A stretch of DNA of 64,000 nucleotides from Lautropia sp. (GCA_030527825.1 JAUNAC010000002.1:656444-720443); one strand, 5' to 3'. Counted from the first letter of the stretch, positions 28,239-40,937 are shown. Numbers and translations: made by a program. The notes: a model not told the origin generated them from the sequence alone.

Positions 28239-28937
28239 ATGCAGGAAACAGACGGCAGCATTGCAGATCGCCGCGCAACGTCGGTGGCGAAACAGATACC
28301 ATCCCGCTCGCCAGCTCCGTCAATGCGCGCCTTGCGGGCTGGATGGCTGGTGCTGATGCTGTCCCTGCTGTCAGCCGGCCAGGGCGTACTGGCAAGGGAT
28401 CTGCTTTCTGCGACGCCAGCTCCTGCGAAAGGCGCAGCCAGCAGCCTGCCTACCTCCCCTGGCAGTCTGGACTATCCACGACGTAAACCCGGGCTCTGGG
28501 AAATACGCAATAGTGCCGGACAGCAGCTTGGACTTGCACCGGTTCATTTCTGCGTGGGCGCCCAGACAGATACGCCAGAGCAGCACCTGGACCGGAAAGT
28601 CGGCAAGCGGGGGGCCTGCCGACTCGGGGCATTCCGGCGGGTTGGTCTTACCTGGGTGGCTGACTCCGTCTGCCGGGACAGTCACACGACAGTCGTCAGC
28701 CAATCTACTGTCACTGGTGATTTTCAGACACACTATCGCATTGACACTGTCGTGCTCTATTCTCCGCCCTTGGCCAATAACCGGCGTGAGGATCATGAAT
28801 TCATTGAAGCACGCTGGCTGCGCGCCTGTCCAGCCGGCCAGAAACCCGCAGATCTCACCATTCCCGGCATGGGCGTTCTGAACATGCTTGATGGGGATCT
28901 GCGCCCGGAATCATCCAGCCCACATGGAACACCATGA
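28239..28937 (+). CDS. Exported DUF3617-like protein
   Basis: 232-aa protein. A signal sequence core (AGWLVLMLSLLSAGQGVLA) ends about residue 48. The mature part has RRKPGLWEIRNS followed by a HFCVGAQTD cysteine segment, GACRLGAFRRVGLTWVADSVCR, and a WLRACPAGQKP tail; the K-PGLWE start, paired Cys and C-terminal acidic GDM/GDL pattern resemble DUF3617 periplasmic proteins, of unknown role. ATG 28239 has AGGGA close upstream; ATG 28323 would give a more normal signal peptide. It lies between the previous exported protein and acnA. Confidence 0.6.
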   Translation: MQETDGSIADRRATSVAKQIPSRSPAPSMRALRAGWLVLMLSLLSAGQGVLARDLLSATPAPAKGAASSLPTSPGSLDYPRRKPGLWEIRNSAGQQLGLAPVHFCVGAQTDTPEQHLDRKVGKRGACRLGAFRRVGLTWVADSVCRDSHTTVVSQSTVTGDFQTHYRIDTVVLYSPPLANNRREDHEFIEARWLRACPAGQKPADLTIPGMGVLNMLDGDLRPESSSPHGTP

Positions 28938-29084
28938 CACACGAGCGATGTTGACCGCCACTCCGTTTCTTCACGTGCATCGGCAGCCGCCTGGCCACCT
29001 GGCCAGTCCCTGTCGAACGCACATTCTGTCACTAGCGCGCTGAAGCCGTTTCAGCGTGCATCTGCCCGCATACGAGGATCCGAG

Positions 29085-31790
<2,706 letters not shown>

Positions 31791-31803
31791 TTGGCCTTTG
31801 CCC

Positions 31804-31849
31804 AAGCCGGCTCCTGTCCAACCAGGACGTTCATGAGAGGAGCCGGTTT
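31804..31849 (+). repeat. Hairpin after acnA spanning the start of the EAL gene
   Basis: Arms AAGCCGGCTCCT (31804-31815) and AGGAGCCGGTTT (31838-31849) pair with one G-U; an inner GTCC/GGAC stem lies in the loop. The second arm overlaps the first codons of the EAL gene and is followed by a U-containing stretch. Confidence 0.6.
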
Positions 31850-34190
31850 GAAGCGTTTTGCCCAATTTGAGCATCTACCCCTGGCCATACGGTGCATACT
31901 GGCCGCTGGCCTGGCGCTTTTACTGTGCGTGGTGGCACAGCTCATATCTGCCGGATCAGCCTGGCGTTTGCTGCTCTGGCCCTGTTCGGCGGTGGGCTTC
32001 GCCTTTGCCTGGTACTATGGCCTGCGGTGGTTGCCAGTCGTCGCCCTCGGGGCGGGAGCCTGGGCTCTGGCCGCCACTCACGATCCCCGCTATGCGCTGA
32101 TTCTTGCCACGGCCTCGATGATTGGCCCATGGCAGGCTATCCGTCTGCTGCAGCGGGTTGCTGACTGGAAGCCGCCAGAATACCGTCTGGATCTTGTCAG
32201 TCGCCTGCTGACGGTAAGCCTGCTGGTATCTGCGCCAATCAATGCGCTCATCTTCACCAGCCTGATCTGCACGCTCCGGATCCCGCCTCTCTTCCAGTTT
32301 GGCCCAGGCCAGCTCCTTCTGGCGGCCTGGCTGGCAGATGCCCTGGGCATGCTGCTGGTCTGTCCGGCCCTGCTGGCTCTGGTGCGCCCTGCCCGTCTGC
32401 TGGACGCAGACGACATGGGCCATGAAGGAAACCCTACCCGCTTCAGCATTCCCACTGTTCTGATCGTTCTGGGAATTGCAGCCCTGGCTTACGTCCTGCA
32501 TCGCCTGGGCCAGAGCCACTACGCAGGCCTGGTGCTGTTTGCCATCTTTATTCCGTTGATCTGGGCGGCAGCCTCCCAGGCCACTGGCCGGGCTGATGCT
32601 TATACGCTGCTACTGGCTGGCTTGCCGCTATTGGCCAGTCGCGCTTATGCCGTGACCGATGCGCAAGGCGGCGGTTTTGGCAACACGGTCAGTGTTTCCT
32701 TGTTGCTGTGTTGTGCTGTGCTCGCCGCCCAGCTACTCCAGGCCCTGGCCGCTGACCGCAGTCTTGCGCTGACCCGCATGTCTCGCCAGGCCCGTCAGGA
32801 CATGAGCACCGGTCTGCTGAACGATCGCGGTCTGATGGCCGAACTGACCGACCGCCTGGCCTCACCCCAGCGTCCCTGCTATGGGCTTATTGGTCTGTAT
32901 ATCAATAACTATGATGCTATTCATGACCTGTGTGGCACGGTAGAGGCCATGCAGCTGGAACAGGCCACCGCACAGCTGTTGATCCAGCAAAACAGCACGC
33001 AACTGGCCTCGCGCCTGTCTGCTGGCCGTTATGCAATGCTGATTTATGCAGAGACGGTGGCACAAGTTCGTTCTGTGGCCAGGGAGCTCTACACGCAGCT
33101 CAGTGGCCAGGTCTTTCAGACCGAGCATGGCAGTATCCGGCTGCAATGTCACATCGGCGGGCTGCTGCTCGATCCCAACTCGCACATCAGTAGTGAGGAT
33201 TGCCTGTCCGCACTCTCCGACGCCCAGGCCATCGCTGCCAGCGTGCGCGATCCACAGCTCTTTGTCGAGCCGTTATCGCAAACCATGATTGATGCCCGGC
33301 GCTCCCACCAAAAAAAGATCGAACACATTAGGGACGCTATCCGTAATGACCGGATCGAACTCTATGCACAACCTCTGATTGATCCCGAAGCGCCCTCCCA
33401 GATGCGTTCCTATGAAGTACTGACGCGTTTGCGGGATAAAGATGGCCAGTTGATTCGTCCGCCGGAATTTCTTACCCTGGCCTCACAGGCCCAGATGTCT
33501 GTGCCCCTGGATCGCGCAGTGATCCGTCTGGCTTTCGAATGGCTGGCCGCCAACCCGGAGGCACTGGCGCTGACGTGGAAGTGCTCCATTAATCTGGCTG
33601 GCGCGACCATGAGTGACGACAGCATTGCCGATTTCATCCGGGAACAGCGTGCCAACTACGCCATCCCAGCCGCCAAGATCGTTTTTGAAATTACCGAAAG
33701 TGAGGCCATCCGCAATCCGGCGGCTGCGTCCCGTCTGGTGGATGATCTGAAAGCCCAGGGCTTTGGCATTGCTCTGGACGATTTTGGCACCGGACTGGCC
33801 ACCTTTGAATATCTGAAACGTTTCCCCCTGGACTATCTGAAAATTGATGGCTCCTTTGTCCGCAATCTGATGTCCAACCCGATCGACGAAGAAATCATTC
33901 TTTCCACTGTCCGAGTAGCGCGCCGTCTGAAACTGCGCACGGTTGCCGAGCATGTCCACAATGCCGCCATCTATGAACGGCTCACGGACCTGGGCATTTC
34001 GTACCTTCAGGGGGATTTTTTTGGCAAGGCCATGCCGCTCGGAGAAATGTTTGAACGCCAGGCTCCCAGCGTAGCCCATTTACGCCAATTACCCGCAAAC
34101 CGCCTGTCGGATCCTGCTCCCCAGCCTTCGCCCGCTCCGGTCAGTCCATCGCTGAGTAATACCGTGGGCGGGACATCCTTACTTCACTGA
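31833..34190 (+). CDS. Membrane sensor with degenerate GGDEF and EAL domain (c-di-GMP phosphodiesterase candidate)
   Basis: 785-aa inner-membrane protein. About eight hydrophobic segments (residues 10-310) resemble a MASE1-type sensor. A GGDEF-like domain (about 325-470) has SAGRYAML where GGDEF should be, so cyclase activity is not expected. The EAL domain (about 490-750) keeps EVLTRL, the Asn of [33 protein letters not shown] and YLQGDFFGK, so hydrolysis of c-di-GMP is plausible. ATG 31833 has AGGA 5 bases upstream; TTG 31848, with AGAGGAG 5 bases upstream, is an equally good start. The C-terminal tail is Pro/Ser-rich. Confidence 0.85.
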   Translation: MRGAGLKRFAQFEHLPLAIRCILAAGLALLLCVVAQLISAGSAWRLLLWPCSAVGFAFAWYYGLRWLPVVALGAGAWALAATHDPRYALILATASMIGPWQAIRLLQRVADWKPPEYRLDLVSRLLTVSLLVSAPINALIFTSLICTLRIPPLFQFGPGQLLLAAWLADALGMLLVCPALLALVRPARLLDADDMGHEGNPTRFSIPTVLIVLGIAALAYVLHRLGQSHYAGLVLFAIFIPLIWAAASQATGRADAYTLLLAGLPLLASRAYAVTDAQGGGFGNTVSVSLLLCCAVLAAQLLQALAADRSLALTRMSRQARQDMSTGLLNDRGLMAELTDRLASPQRPCYGLIGLYINNYDAIHDLCGTVEAMQLEQATAQLLIQQNSTQLASRLSAGRYAMLIYAETVAQVRSVARELYTQLSGQVFQTEHGSIRLQCHIGGLLLDPNSHISSEDCLSALSDAQAIAASVRDPQLFVEPLSQTMIDARRSHQKKIEHIRDAIRNDRIELYAQPLIDPEAPSQMRSYEVLTRLRDKDGQLIRPPEFLTLASQAQMSVPLDRAVIRLAFEWLAANPEALALTWKCSINLAGATMSDDSIADFIREQRANYAIPAAKIVFEITESEAIRNPAAASRLVDDLKAQGFGIALDDFGTGLATFEYLKRFPLDYLKIDGSFVRNLMSNPIDEEIILSTVRVARRLKLRTVAEHVHNAAIYERLTDLGISYLQGDFFGKAMPLGEMFERQAPSVAHLRQLPANRLSDPAPQPSPAPVSPSLSNTVGGTSLLH

Positions 34191-34211
34191 TGCGGCGTGT
34201 TGGCAAAGGAT

Positions 34212-34240
34212 CTGGCATTTTTCTGAAAGGCTGTTATACT
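34212..34240 (+). promoter_or_regulatory. Candidate promoter of tRNA-Pro
   Basis: CTGGCA (34212-34217) and TATACT (34235-34240), spacing 17, ending 10 bases before the tRNA 5' end. Confidence 0.4.
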
Positions 34241-34250
34241 GGCTGTCTGT

Positions 34251-34327
34251 CGGGGCGTAGCGCAGTCTGGTAGCGTACTTGCATGGGGTGCAAGGGGTCG
34301 AGTGTTCGAATCACTCCGTCCCGACCA
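34251..34327 (+). tRNA. tRNA-Pro (anticodon GGG)
   Basis: 77 nt with encoded CCA. Acceptor arms CGGGGCG and CGTCCCG pair with one G-U; the anticodon stem CTTGC/GCAAG encloses ATGGGGT (anticodon GGG, reads CCC/CCU); the T-arm has GTTCGAAT. Same D-arm (AGCGCAGTCTGGTAGCG) as typical proteobacterial tRNA-Pro. Confidence 0.95.
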
Positions 34328-34339
34328 AGGGTTTCAGAG

Positions 34340-34388
34340 AACCGGCTGTCCAGTCCATATTTTTGGACTGGGCAGCCGGTTTTTCTTT
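34340..34388 (+). terminator. Rho-independent terminator after tRNA-Pro
   Basis: Arms AACCGGCTG-CCAGTCCA and TGGACTGG-CAGCCGGTT (one unpaired base on each side), 6-base loop, followed by TTTCTTTT. Confidence 0.9.
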
Positions 34389-34545
34389 TGCTGTCATAAA
34401 AAAACCGGAGACATCAAAGCAAAGATGCCAGCGAATGATCCTCTACCCCGGTCGGGGTTGACAGGTGTCATATTTTGAATGAGTGTCATTATTATCTGAG
34501 ATGAATGGGGCCACGACCTATTCCGTTTCACGGAGGTATTTCGCG

Positions 34546-35385
34546 ATGAGCACAGACCGGATATCCAGCGCGCATCTGGATGCCCTATCCGAGACCATGT
34601 TGATCACGCTATGGGCCAAGGTACTTGAACAGGCTCGCTCAATTCCTCTGTTGATTGATACCGATGCGCCTCGCATCGCCGAACGGCTCGATTATGACTT
34701 CGGGCGCCTGAAGGGAATGGGTCGAATGTCCCTGGCGGGCTGCTGCGGTCGTGCATCGATCTTTGATGATGACGTGCGCGTTTTCCTGGGCGCCCACCCC
34801 GATGCCGTCGTGATGAATGTGGGCGCCGGTCTGGACGCCCGCTATGAACGACTGGGCCGGCCGGCATTGACCGCCTGGTTTGATATGGATCTGCCGGATG
34901 TCATGGCGCTGCGGCGGCAGTTACTCCCCCCTTCCGGAGTCCAGCAGTATCTGGACGACTCGCTGCTGGAGGATGGCTGGATTGAAACCCTCGTCCGGTT
35001 TGACAAGCCCATCCTGCTGGTTTTCGAAGGCGTCCTGATGTACTTTGAAGAAGCCGAGGTACAGTCACTGATGGCCCGGCTGCAACAGCGACTGCCGGGT
35101 GTCCATATCATTTTTGACCTCCTGCCCCTGATGTTCCAGAAGCGTAGCCGGCGACACGATGCCCTGCGTCATCTGGGTACGCAGCCGCCCGAATTCAAAT
35201 GGGCCATGGGCAATCCCCAAGATATGGAGACATGGCAGAAGGGATTGAAGGTGCTTAAAGTCCAGCAGCTACATGAGCGTTGCGCAAGCCGTTATCCCTG
35301 GTTTGCCCGCCTGCTTTACCTTACCCGCTGGGCCCAGGACAACATGGATCAGCGCGTCGTGCAAATCAGTCTGGACGCTGGCTGA
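34546..35385 (+). CDS. SAM-dependent methyltransferase, leucine carboxyl methyltransferase-like (LCM/TcmP family)
   Basis: 279-aa class I methyltransferase. The SAM-binding motif VMNVGAGLDARYERLG is at about residues 87-102, followed by AWFDMDLPDVMALRRQLLP and the motif LLVFEGVLMYFEEAEVQ that defines the LCM/PPM1/TcmP group. Bacterial members methylate carboxylates or hydroxyls of small molecules; the substrate is not inferable. ATG 34546 is preceded by GGAGG at 9 bases; in-frame starts exist upstream (34504, 34483). It converges on the merR-type gene with a 4-base gap. A TGACA-GG-TGTCA palindrome (34459-34470) lies upstream. Confidence 0.75.
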   Translation: MSTDRISSAHLDALSETMLITLWAKVLEQARSIPLLIDTDAPRIAERLDYDFGRLKGMGRMSLAGCCGRASIFDDDVRVFLGAHPDAVVMNVGAGLDARYERLGRPALTAWFDMDLPDVMALRRQLLPPSGVQQYLDDSLLEDGWIETLVRFDKPILLVFEGVLMYFEEAEVQSLMARLQQRLPGVHIIFDLLPLMFQKRSRRHDALRHLGTQPPEFKWAMGNPQDMETWQKGLKVLKVQQLHERCASRYPWFARLLYLTRWAQDNMDQRVVQISLDAG

Positions 35386-35389
35386 TCCG

Positions 35390-35812
35390 TCAGGTTGGCG
35401 CGTCGCGCAGCAGATCCAGCGCCACCATCAGATCCTCACGAATGGCCTCTACATCCGACTGGCGCAAATTCAGGGTCATGTCCACCGGCTGCATGAGTTC
35501 GCTTTCCCTGCGACGGCCGGGTTGGGCTGTCTCGGCCAGGCGATTGCGGGCGCCACTGATGGTGAATCCATGCTCATAAAGCAGCTCACGGATCCGCCGA
35601 ATCAGCAGGACTTCATGGTGCTGATAATAGCGACGATTGCCACGCCGCTTCATGGGCCGCAGCTGGGTGAATTCCTGCTCCCAATAGCGCAGCACGTGGG
35701 GTTTGACCCCACATAACTCGCTGACCTCACCAATGGTGAAATAGCGTTTGGCCGGAATGGGCGGCAGGGGTGTACGACTTTCAGCGGCCCTGGTAGCAGC
35801 AGATGCACTCAT
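35390..35812 (-). CDS. MerR-family transcriptional regulator (ihfA-linked)
   Basis: 140-aa regulator. The MerR winged helix [24 protein letters not shown] is at about residues 25-48, followed by [30 protein letters not shown] and a short C-terminal helix without a metal-binding cysteine cluster. This MerR-like gene follows ihfA in many proteobacteria; its regulon is not established. Translation is coupled to ihfA through a 4-base overlap. Confidence 0.85.
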   Translation of the reverse strand: MSASAATRAAESRTPLPPIPAKRYFTIGEVSELCGVKPHVLRYWEQEFTQLRPMKRRGNRRYYQHHEVLLIRRIRELLYEHGFTISGARNRLAETAQPGRRRESELMQPVDMTLNLRQSDVEAIREDLMVALDLLRDAPT

Positions 35813-36231
35813 GATTCAGTGTGCCCAGGAAGAATGGTCGCCGCCGGTAAAACTGAGCCGCCAGCAAATCGGGAAGCGTCAATCTGCGCCTTCAGTTTCT
35901 GAGAGGCATGGAAAGTCACCACTCGCCTGGCCGATATGGGAATTTCCTCTCCTGTCTTCGGATTTCGACCCGGGCGTTGCTGCTTGTCACGCAGCTGGAA
36001 ATTACCAAAGCCGGAAAGCTTGACACTTTCACCCCGAATCAGGGCGGCGCTGATTTCGTCGAAGAAAGTCTCGACCATATCCTTGGCTTCACGCTTGTTC
36101 AGCCCGACACGCTCGAAGAGCATATCGGCCAGAGCCGCTTTCGTCAGCGTGGCGGTGTGCTTGCCCGGCCGCTCTCCGGACGGGTAAACAACCGTGTCGC
36201 CTGTAACCGGTTCCATCACATTCCGCATCAT
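35809..36231 (-). CDS. ihfA: Integration host factor subunit alpha
   Basis: DNA-bending nucleoid protein that acts as heterodimer with IhfB. The HU/IHF fold starts at [26 protein letters not shown], and the DNA-intercalating arm contains [26 protein letters not shown]. The 140-aa protein has an N-terminal extension of about 28 residues and a C-terminal extension of about 18 compared with E. coli, which is common in Burkholderiales. ATG 36231 or 36216 (codon 6) may be the start; neither has a strong ribosome site. Follows pheT after 12 bases. Confidence 0.93.
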   Translation of the reverse strand: MMRNVMEPVTGDTVVYPSGERPGKHTATLTKAALADMLFERVGLNKREAKDMVETFFDEISAALIRGESVKLSGFGNFQLRDKQQRPGRNPKTGEEIPISARRVVTFHASQKLKAQIDASRFAGGSVLPAATILPGHTES

Positions 36232-36243
36232 TGTTGATATAGC

Positions 36244-38682
36244 TCAGCGCAGCCGTGCACCGACGTGCGACTGCAACTGCCCCAGCACCAGAGCCAGGAC
36301 GGTTTCGGTTTCCTCATCACTCATCGTTCGGTCAGTATGTTGCATCCAGAAGCGGAAGGCAAGACTTTTTTCCTTATTTTCCAATCCCTTACCACGATAT
36401 TGATCAAACAGGTGTACATGCCGTATGCAGGCGGCGACGGGCTCTTCCCGCTGGATACGGTAAATCTGCTCCATCACATCGGCGGCTGGAACCTGCTCAT
36501 CAACCACGATCGCGAGGTCACGAATGACGGGCGGGAAACGACTTTCCCGACGATATGCCACAACCGGGCGAATCTGCAAAACCGACCAGTCCAGTTCCGC
36601 CAGATAGACTGGGCCGGGCAGATCGAGCTGTTCGATCAACGCCGGGTGCAAAGCGCCCATCCATCCTGCCGCCTGGCCGTCGGGCAACTGGATGCGTGCC
36701 GATTGACCTGGATGCAGACCGGGATACTCGGCAGCAACGAACTGCAACCGTGCTTCGGGATGGGCAGCCTGAAGATCTCCCTTCAGATCGAAGAAATCCA
36801 CGTCGCGGGTCGAAGTGCCCCATTGCGGCTCAAATGCAGTGCCATGGCAGAGCACGGCGAGTCGCTCGGGCTGCGCTATGCCGGCCAGGGCTAGCGGGCC
36901 TGCCGGCTGTCCCGGGGCAGGCAGGTACACGCGGCCGACCTCGAAAAGACGCACGCGCTCCGCCTTGCGATTCAGATTGTGCTGCAAATTGGCCAGCAAA
37001 CCGCTCCAGAGCGTCGTGCGCATCACATCCATGTGGCCTGCGATCGGATTCTGCACCCGGATGACGGCACCGTCAGCCCGGAAACGACTATCGTCAGCAC
37101 TGGCCACAAAACTGAAATTGATCACCTCCTGATAATCGCGCATGGCCCAACGGCGCTTAAGCGTAAAGACATCCAGGCGCGCCTCCGGTACCGGGCGCAT
37201 AACAACCTGCGCGATCGGTGGACGGACCGGAATGCGATCGTAGCCATACAGACGGATGACCTCTTCGATGAGATCCTCTTCAATAGCGATATCAAAGCGA
37301 CGGGACGGAGGCCTTACCTCAAAAATGGTGTCAGCTGCTGCGGCGCCATTCACAACGCCAAATGCAAAACCCAGACGGCGGAATGCAGCCCGGCAATCGT
37401 CGGCCGTCAGCGGCAGACCGCTGACCCGCTGCAGACGGCTCAAACGCAGCCGGACAGACGGCCGCTCCGGCAGGCTCGTGACCTGATCATCCAGTGGGCC
37501 TGGCTGGCCACCACAGATCTCCACCACCAGCCTGCTCAGGTACTCTAGCTGATCTACGACCGCCTCAGCATCTACACCGCGCTCAAAACGCTGGGCAGCA
37601 TCTGTGGTGAAGTTATAGCGGCGGGGACGTCCCATGACGGCCGCAGGCCACCAGAACGCCGATTCGAGATAAACATCTGTCGTACTTTGAGGGTCCACGG
37701 CGCTGTGCTGGCCGCCCATAATGCCAGCCAGACTCACCGGGCCATGGTCATCACAGATGACACCTACGGGTAAGCCCCGTGCATCTGGCTCAAGGGATAC
37801 CGTCTGTCCATTAAGCAGGGTCAACGTTTCCCCCGCCCTCCCCCAGCGTAAGTGCAGGCTCCCTTTGAGACGGTTGAGATCAAAAATGTGGGTGGGCTGC
37901 CCGCTTTCGATCAATACATAGTTAGAAATATCCACCAGTGCCGACACGGGACGCTGTCCGGCCCGCAGCAATCGCTGCCGCATCCACTCAGGCGTTGTCG
38001 CGGCGGCGTTGACGCCCCGGATCACCCGTCCGGCAAAGCGCCCGCACAGCGCCGGCTCCTCAATCCGAACCGGCAGTCGCGTATCCGTACTAGCCGGCAG
38101 GGGTGTAACGTGAGGCTCCTGCACCGGTACATCAGCCAGGGCCGCCACTTCGCGCGCAACGCCCAGCACGGACATCGCATGCGCCAGATTAGGAGTCACC
38201 TTGAGCGTGAGCACGGCTTCATCCAGATCCAGGGCCTGCCGCAGATCTACACCAGGCGCTAGCGTCGGTGGCAGCTCCAGAATGCCATCCTGGGCACTCT
38301 CCATGCGCAGCTCCTGGGCCGAGCACAGCATACCGGCGCTCTCCACGCCGCGCATCCTGGTCTTGCGGATGCGAAAATCACCAGGCAGCACAGCACCGGG
38401 CAAAGCGCAGGCGGTCACCAGACCAGCGCGGGCATTGGGTGCACCGCAAACGATCTGCACCGGAGCTGACTGGCCAACCTCCACCTGACAAACCTGCAGG
38501 CGGTCGGCATTTGGATGCTTCTCGGCACGGATGATGCGGGCTGCCACGACCCCGGAAAACGGCGCGGCTACCGGCTCGCGGGCCTCGACCTCCACGCCCC
38601 CCATAGTCAGCAGATGTTCCAGCTCATCTCCGTCCAGCGGCGGATTGCAATATTGGCGCAACCATTTTTCGGGAATTCTCAT
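36244..38682 (-). CDS. pheT: Phenylalanine-tRNA ligase beta subunit
   Basis: 812-aa subunit of the alpha2-beta2 PheRS. It contains the N-terminal EMAP/tRNA-binding domain (about 40-150; ADRLQVCQVEVG, IVCGAPNARAG), the B3/B4 editing domain with GIMGGQHSAVD, the B5 domain, the catalytic-like core (VRLFEVGRVYLP) and the C-terminal ferredoxin-fold anticodon-binding domain (RRESRFPPVIRDLAIVVDE). Part of rpmI-rplT-pheS-pheT-ihfA-merR on the minus strand, 48 bases after pheS. Confidence 0.95.
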   Translation of the reverse strand: MRIPEKWLRQYCNPPLDGDELEHLLTMGGVEVEAREPVAAPFSGVVAARIIRAEKHPNADRLQVCQVEVGQSAPVQIVCGAPNARAGLVTACALPGAVLPGDFRIRKTRMRGVESAGMLCSAQELRMESAQDGILELPPTLAPGVDLRQALDLDEAVLTLKVTPNLAHAMSVLGVAREVAALADVPVQEPHVTPLPASTDTRLPVRIEEPALCGRFAGRVIRGVNAAATTPEWMRQRLLRAGQRPVSALVDISNYVLIESGQPTHIFDLNRLKGSLHLRWGRAGETLTLLNGQTVSLEPDARGLPVGVICDDHGPVSLAGIMGGQHSAVDPQSTTDVYLESAFWWPAAVMGRPRRYNFTTDAAQRFERGVDAEAVVDQLEYLSRLVVEICGGQPGPLDDQVTSLPERPSVRLRLSRLQRVSGLPLTADDCRAAFRRLGFAFGVVNGAAAADTIFEVRPPSRRFDIAIEEDLIEEVIRLYGYDRIPVRPPIAQVVMRPVPEARLDVFTLKRRWAMRDYQEVINFSFVASADDSRFRADGAVIRVQNPIAGHMDVMRTTLWSGLLANLQHNLNRKAERVRLFEVGRVYLPAPGQPAGPLALAGIAQPERLAVLCHGTAFEPQWGTSTRDVDFFDLKGDLQAAHPEARLQFVAAEYPGLHPGQSARIQLPDGQAAGWMGALHPALIEQLDLPGPVYLAELDWSVLQIRPVVAYRRESRFPPVIRDLAIVVDEQVPAADVMEQIYRIQREEPVAACIRHVHLFDQYRGKGLENKEKSLAFRFWMQHTDRTMSDEETETVLALVLGQLQSHVGARLR

Positions 38683-38730
38683 GATCGGATCGACATCGGG
38701 TTCAGGGGTTGGACACGCAGCGGAGCAGGA

Positions 38731-39774
38731 TCAGGCAAACTGACGCAAAAAGCGCAGATCATTCTCGTAAAAGAGACGAAGATCGTCCACGCCATGGCGC
38801 AGCATCGCAAGCCGTTCAATCCCAGAACCGAAGGCGAAACCGATATGTTGCTCCGGATCCAAACCCAGATTCCGGATGACCTGTGGATGGACTTGGCCAG
38901 AGCCAGACACTTCCAGCCATCGTCCCTGCAACGGGCCGTCAGGAAAGCGGATATCAATTTCAGCCGATGGTTCAGTAAACGGAAAATATGAAGCCCGAAA
39001 ACGCACATCCAGATCCGTGCGTTCGAAAAACTGGTGCAAAAAATCGGTGTAGACGCTCTTCAGATCCGAGAAGCTGATATTGTCGTCGACCCAGAGACCC
39101 TCGATCTGATGGAACATTGGGGAATGGGTCGCATCGGAATCCACCCGGTAGGTCTTACCTGGCACAATCACTCGTATCGGAAGCTGATTCATGCGTGCGT
39201 AACGCACCTGCATGGAACTGGTGTGCGTACGCAATACCAGTGGCTCTGCCTGCCCGGTGAGCACAGCATCAGAGTCAGAAACAGGGCGTTCAATATAAAA
39301 GGTATCGGCCATGGAGCGGGCCGGATGATTGGGGGGGATACCCAGGGCAGTAAAATTGAAGAAATCTTCCTCAATTTCCGGGCCATCAGCCACATCGAAA
39401 CCGATTGAGCGGAAAATCTGCACGACACGTTCGATCGTCAGCGTAATCGGGTGCAGACCGCCCGTTGCAGCGCATCGACCCGGCAGGGAAACATCCAGCC
39501 GCTCACTGGCCAGACGCCGGGCCAGGCGCTCGGCGCGGATCGCTTCCATCCGCTCGGTGACCAGCCCCTCAATGCGTTGCTTGACCAGGTTGAGCGCCTT
39601 GCCCCGCTCGGCTTTTTCCGCGCCACTCAACGAGGCAAGACCCTTGAGCAACGTGGTCAACGCACCGCTTCTGCCCAGAAAGGCGGCCTTGACATCTGCC
39701 AGGGCTGCCTCATCGGTCACGGCGGCAAAACGGCCGCGGGCGTCCTCGACCAATATCTCCAAATCCTTCGTCAT
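38731..39774 (-). CDS. pheS: Phenylalanine-tRNA ligase alpha subunit
   Basis: Catalytic subunit of PheRS (347 aa). An N-terminal coiled coil (about 1-90) precedes the class II core with motif 2 [23 protein letters not shown], the [17 protein letters not shown] substrate pocket and motif 3 [16 protein letters not shown]. Expression may be set by the stem-loop between rplT and pheS. Confidence 0.96.
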   Translation of the reverse strand: MTKDLEILVEDARGRFAAVTDEAALADVKAAFLGRSGALTTLLKGLASLSGAEKAERGKALNLVKQRIEGLVTERMEAIRAERLARRLASERLDVSLPGRCAATGGLHPITLTIERVVQIFRSIGFDVADGPEIEEDFFNFTALGIPPNHPARSMADTFYIERPVSDSDAVLTGQAEPLVLRTHTSSMQVRYARMNQLPIRVIVPGKTYRVDSDATHSPMFHQIEGLWVDDNISFSDLKSVYTDFLHQFFERTDLDVRFRASYFPFTEPSAEIDIRFPDGPLQGRWLEVSGSGQVHPQVIRNLGLDPEQHIGFAFGSGIERLAMLRHGVDDLRLFYENDLRFLRQFA

Positions 39775-39825
39775 TGCGCCTGCATCCTGTGTCGATCATG
39801 ATGGACGGCAGGTAAAGTGACCTGC

Positions 39826-39881
39826 CAAAACAAACGGGGATCGACAACCGGACACCACACCTGGTGCCGCTGTCGATCCCC
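39826..39881 (-). terminator. Stem-loop with U-run between rplT and pheS: terminator or attenuator
   Basis: Minus-strand arms GGGGATCGACA (39881-39871) and TGTCGATCCCC (39846-39836) form 11 perfect pairs, with a smaller CACC/GGTG stem inside, followed by GTTTGTTTT. It lies 52 bases before pheS. A partial terminator for rplT or a pheST attenuator both fit; no Phe-rich leader peptide was found. Confidence 0.7.
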
Positions 39882-39959
39882 ATGGGAGACCTGGCTACAA
39901 CCTGACGGTCAGAACACTGGCCGTCAGACAGCCGTCAGTATCGGCCTCCGCTGATGCCC

Positions 39960-40328
39960 TCAGGCCGCAGCTGCACCCAGCGTCGATTTCACCTGCTCGA
40001 CAATGGCGCTGAACGCAGGCTTGTCATTGACTGCCATCTCGGCCAACACCTTGCGATCCAGCGCGATCTCGGCCTTGAGCAGACCATTCATGAAGACGCT
40101 GTAGGTCAGGCCATGCTCGCGCACAGCCGCATTGATACGGGTGATCCACAATGCACGAAAGACACGCTTGCGGTTGCGACGGTCGCGGTAGGCATACTGC
40201 CCTGCCCGCATGACCGCTTCCTTGGCAATGCGATATACATTCTTGCGACGGCCGCGGTATCCCTTGGCCTGGTCGATGACTTTCTTGTGACGGGCCCTGG
40301 CGGTAACCCCTCTCTTGACTCGTGGCAT
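39960..40328 (-). CDS. rplT: 50S ribosomal protein L20
   Basis: 122-aa rRNA-binding assembly protein of the large subunit; in many bacteria it also represses its own operon. The whole sequence is canonical, starting [18 protein letters not shown], with [21 protein letters not shown] centrally. It follows rpmI by 29 bases. Confidence 0.97.
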   Translation of the reverse strand: MPRVKRGVTARARHKKVIDQAKGYRGRRKNVYRIAKEAVMRAGQYAYRDRRNRKRVFRALWITRINAAVREHGLTYSVFMNGLLKAEIALDRKVLAEMAVNDKPAFSAIVEQVKSTLGAAAA

Positions 40329-40357
40329 GCTGTTTGGACTCCGGTTCGGTCAGTGTT

Positions 40358-40555
40358 TCAAGCGTAGGGCATCATGGCCCGGATACTGCGGGTATCGGAC
40401 TCATGAACATCCACCGCGCCACGCAGATGACGCTTGTTCTTGGTGGTTTTCTTCGTGAGAATGTGCCGCTTGTAGGCTTGCCCGCGCTTGACGGTACCGC
40501 CGGGACGAACGCGAAACCGCTTGGACGCGCCCTTCTTGGTTTTCATCTTGGACAT
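40358..40555 (-). CDS. rpmI: 50S ribosomal protein L35
   Basis: 65-aa basic ribosomal protein, canonical start [20 protein letters not shown] and [17 protein letters not shown] segment. It is normally the second gene of infC-rpmI-rplT; here no infC precedes it and tRNA-Val lies 382 bases upstream instead. Confidence 0.96.
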   Translation of the reverse strand: MSKMKTKKGASKRFRVRPGGTVKRGQAYKRHILTKKTTKNKRHLRGAVDVHESDTRSIRAMMPYA

Positions 40556-40937
40556 GGTCTGTCTTTCTCAAGATAGCCCCTGCGCCCGATCGAGGTGACC
40601 ACCTGCTGCAGTGGTGCTTCCATGACCCGCCCGACGTTCAGAGGTAAGACCGAGATGATAGCACAGCGTCTGCGAAGCACCTGTACGGAAATGAAGCGCC
40701 CCGCCAGCTTCTGCTGATACCTGTTTTCGTCATCAGCCCAGCTCCTTGCCGTTTTCGTTTTCGGCTGTTTTTGCTTTCCGCCGTTTTTCGTCTTCAAGGC
40801 AGGGATCCCATGAATTTTTTGATGTACCCTCACCGCCTTCCACCGGGCCATCGCACACAGCACAGCCGCCTGGCGGTTACAGGACGATAAAATAAAAACG
40901 GGCTGAAGCCCAAAGGCTACAACCCGTTTCAGAATTC
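40556..40937 (-). other. Leader region of rpmI, no infC
   Basis: 382 bases between tRNA-Val and rpmI. It holds the tRNA-Val terminator (40886-40929) and no gene: an open frame running through it also runs through the tRNA and does not resemble IF3. The rpmI-rplT-pheST promoter should lie in 40560-40885; TATCAT at 40660-40655 is a possible -10 without a good -35. Confidence 0.6.
40886..40929 (-). terminator. Rho-independent terminator after tRNA-Val
   Basis: Minus-strand AAACGGG (40929-40923) pairs with CCCGTTT (40902-40896), with an inner AGCC/GGCT stem, followed by TTATTTTAT. Confidence 0.8.

Noticed and set aside
29037..29057. Stem-loop GCGCTGAA/TTCAGCGT before acnA as an iron-responsive element
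   Set aside because: Loop and bulge do not match the CAGUGN element of eukaryotic IRP targets; it is a short stem that may be chance.
34458..34492. Promoter TTGACA for the LCM-like methyltransferase
   Set aside because: The -35 is perfect but no -10 stands at an acceptable distance; only the TGACA-GG-TGTCA symmetry is notable.
39882..39959. Phe-rich leader peptide for pheST
   Set aside because: No short frame with consecutive Phe codons on the minus strand.
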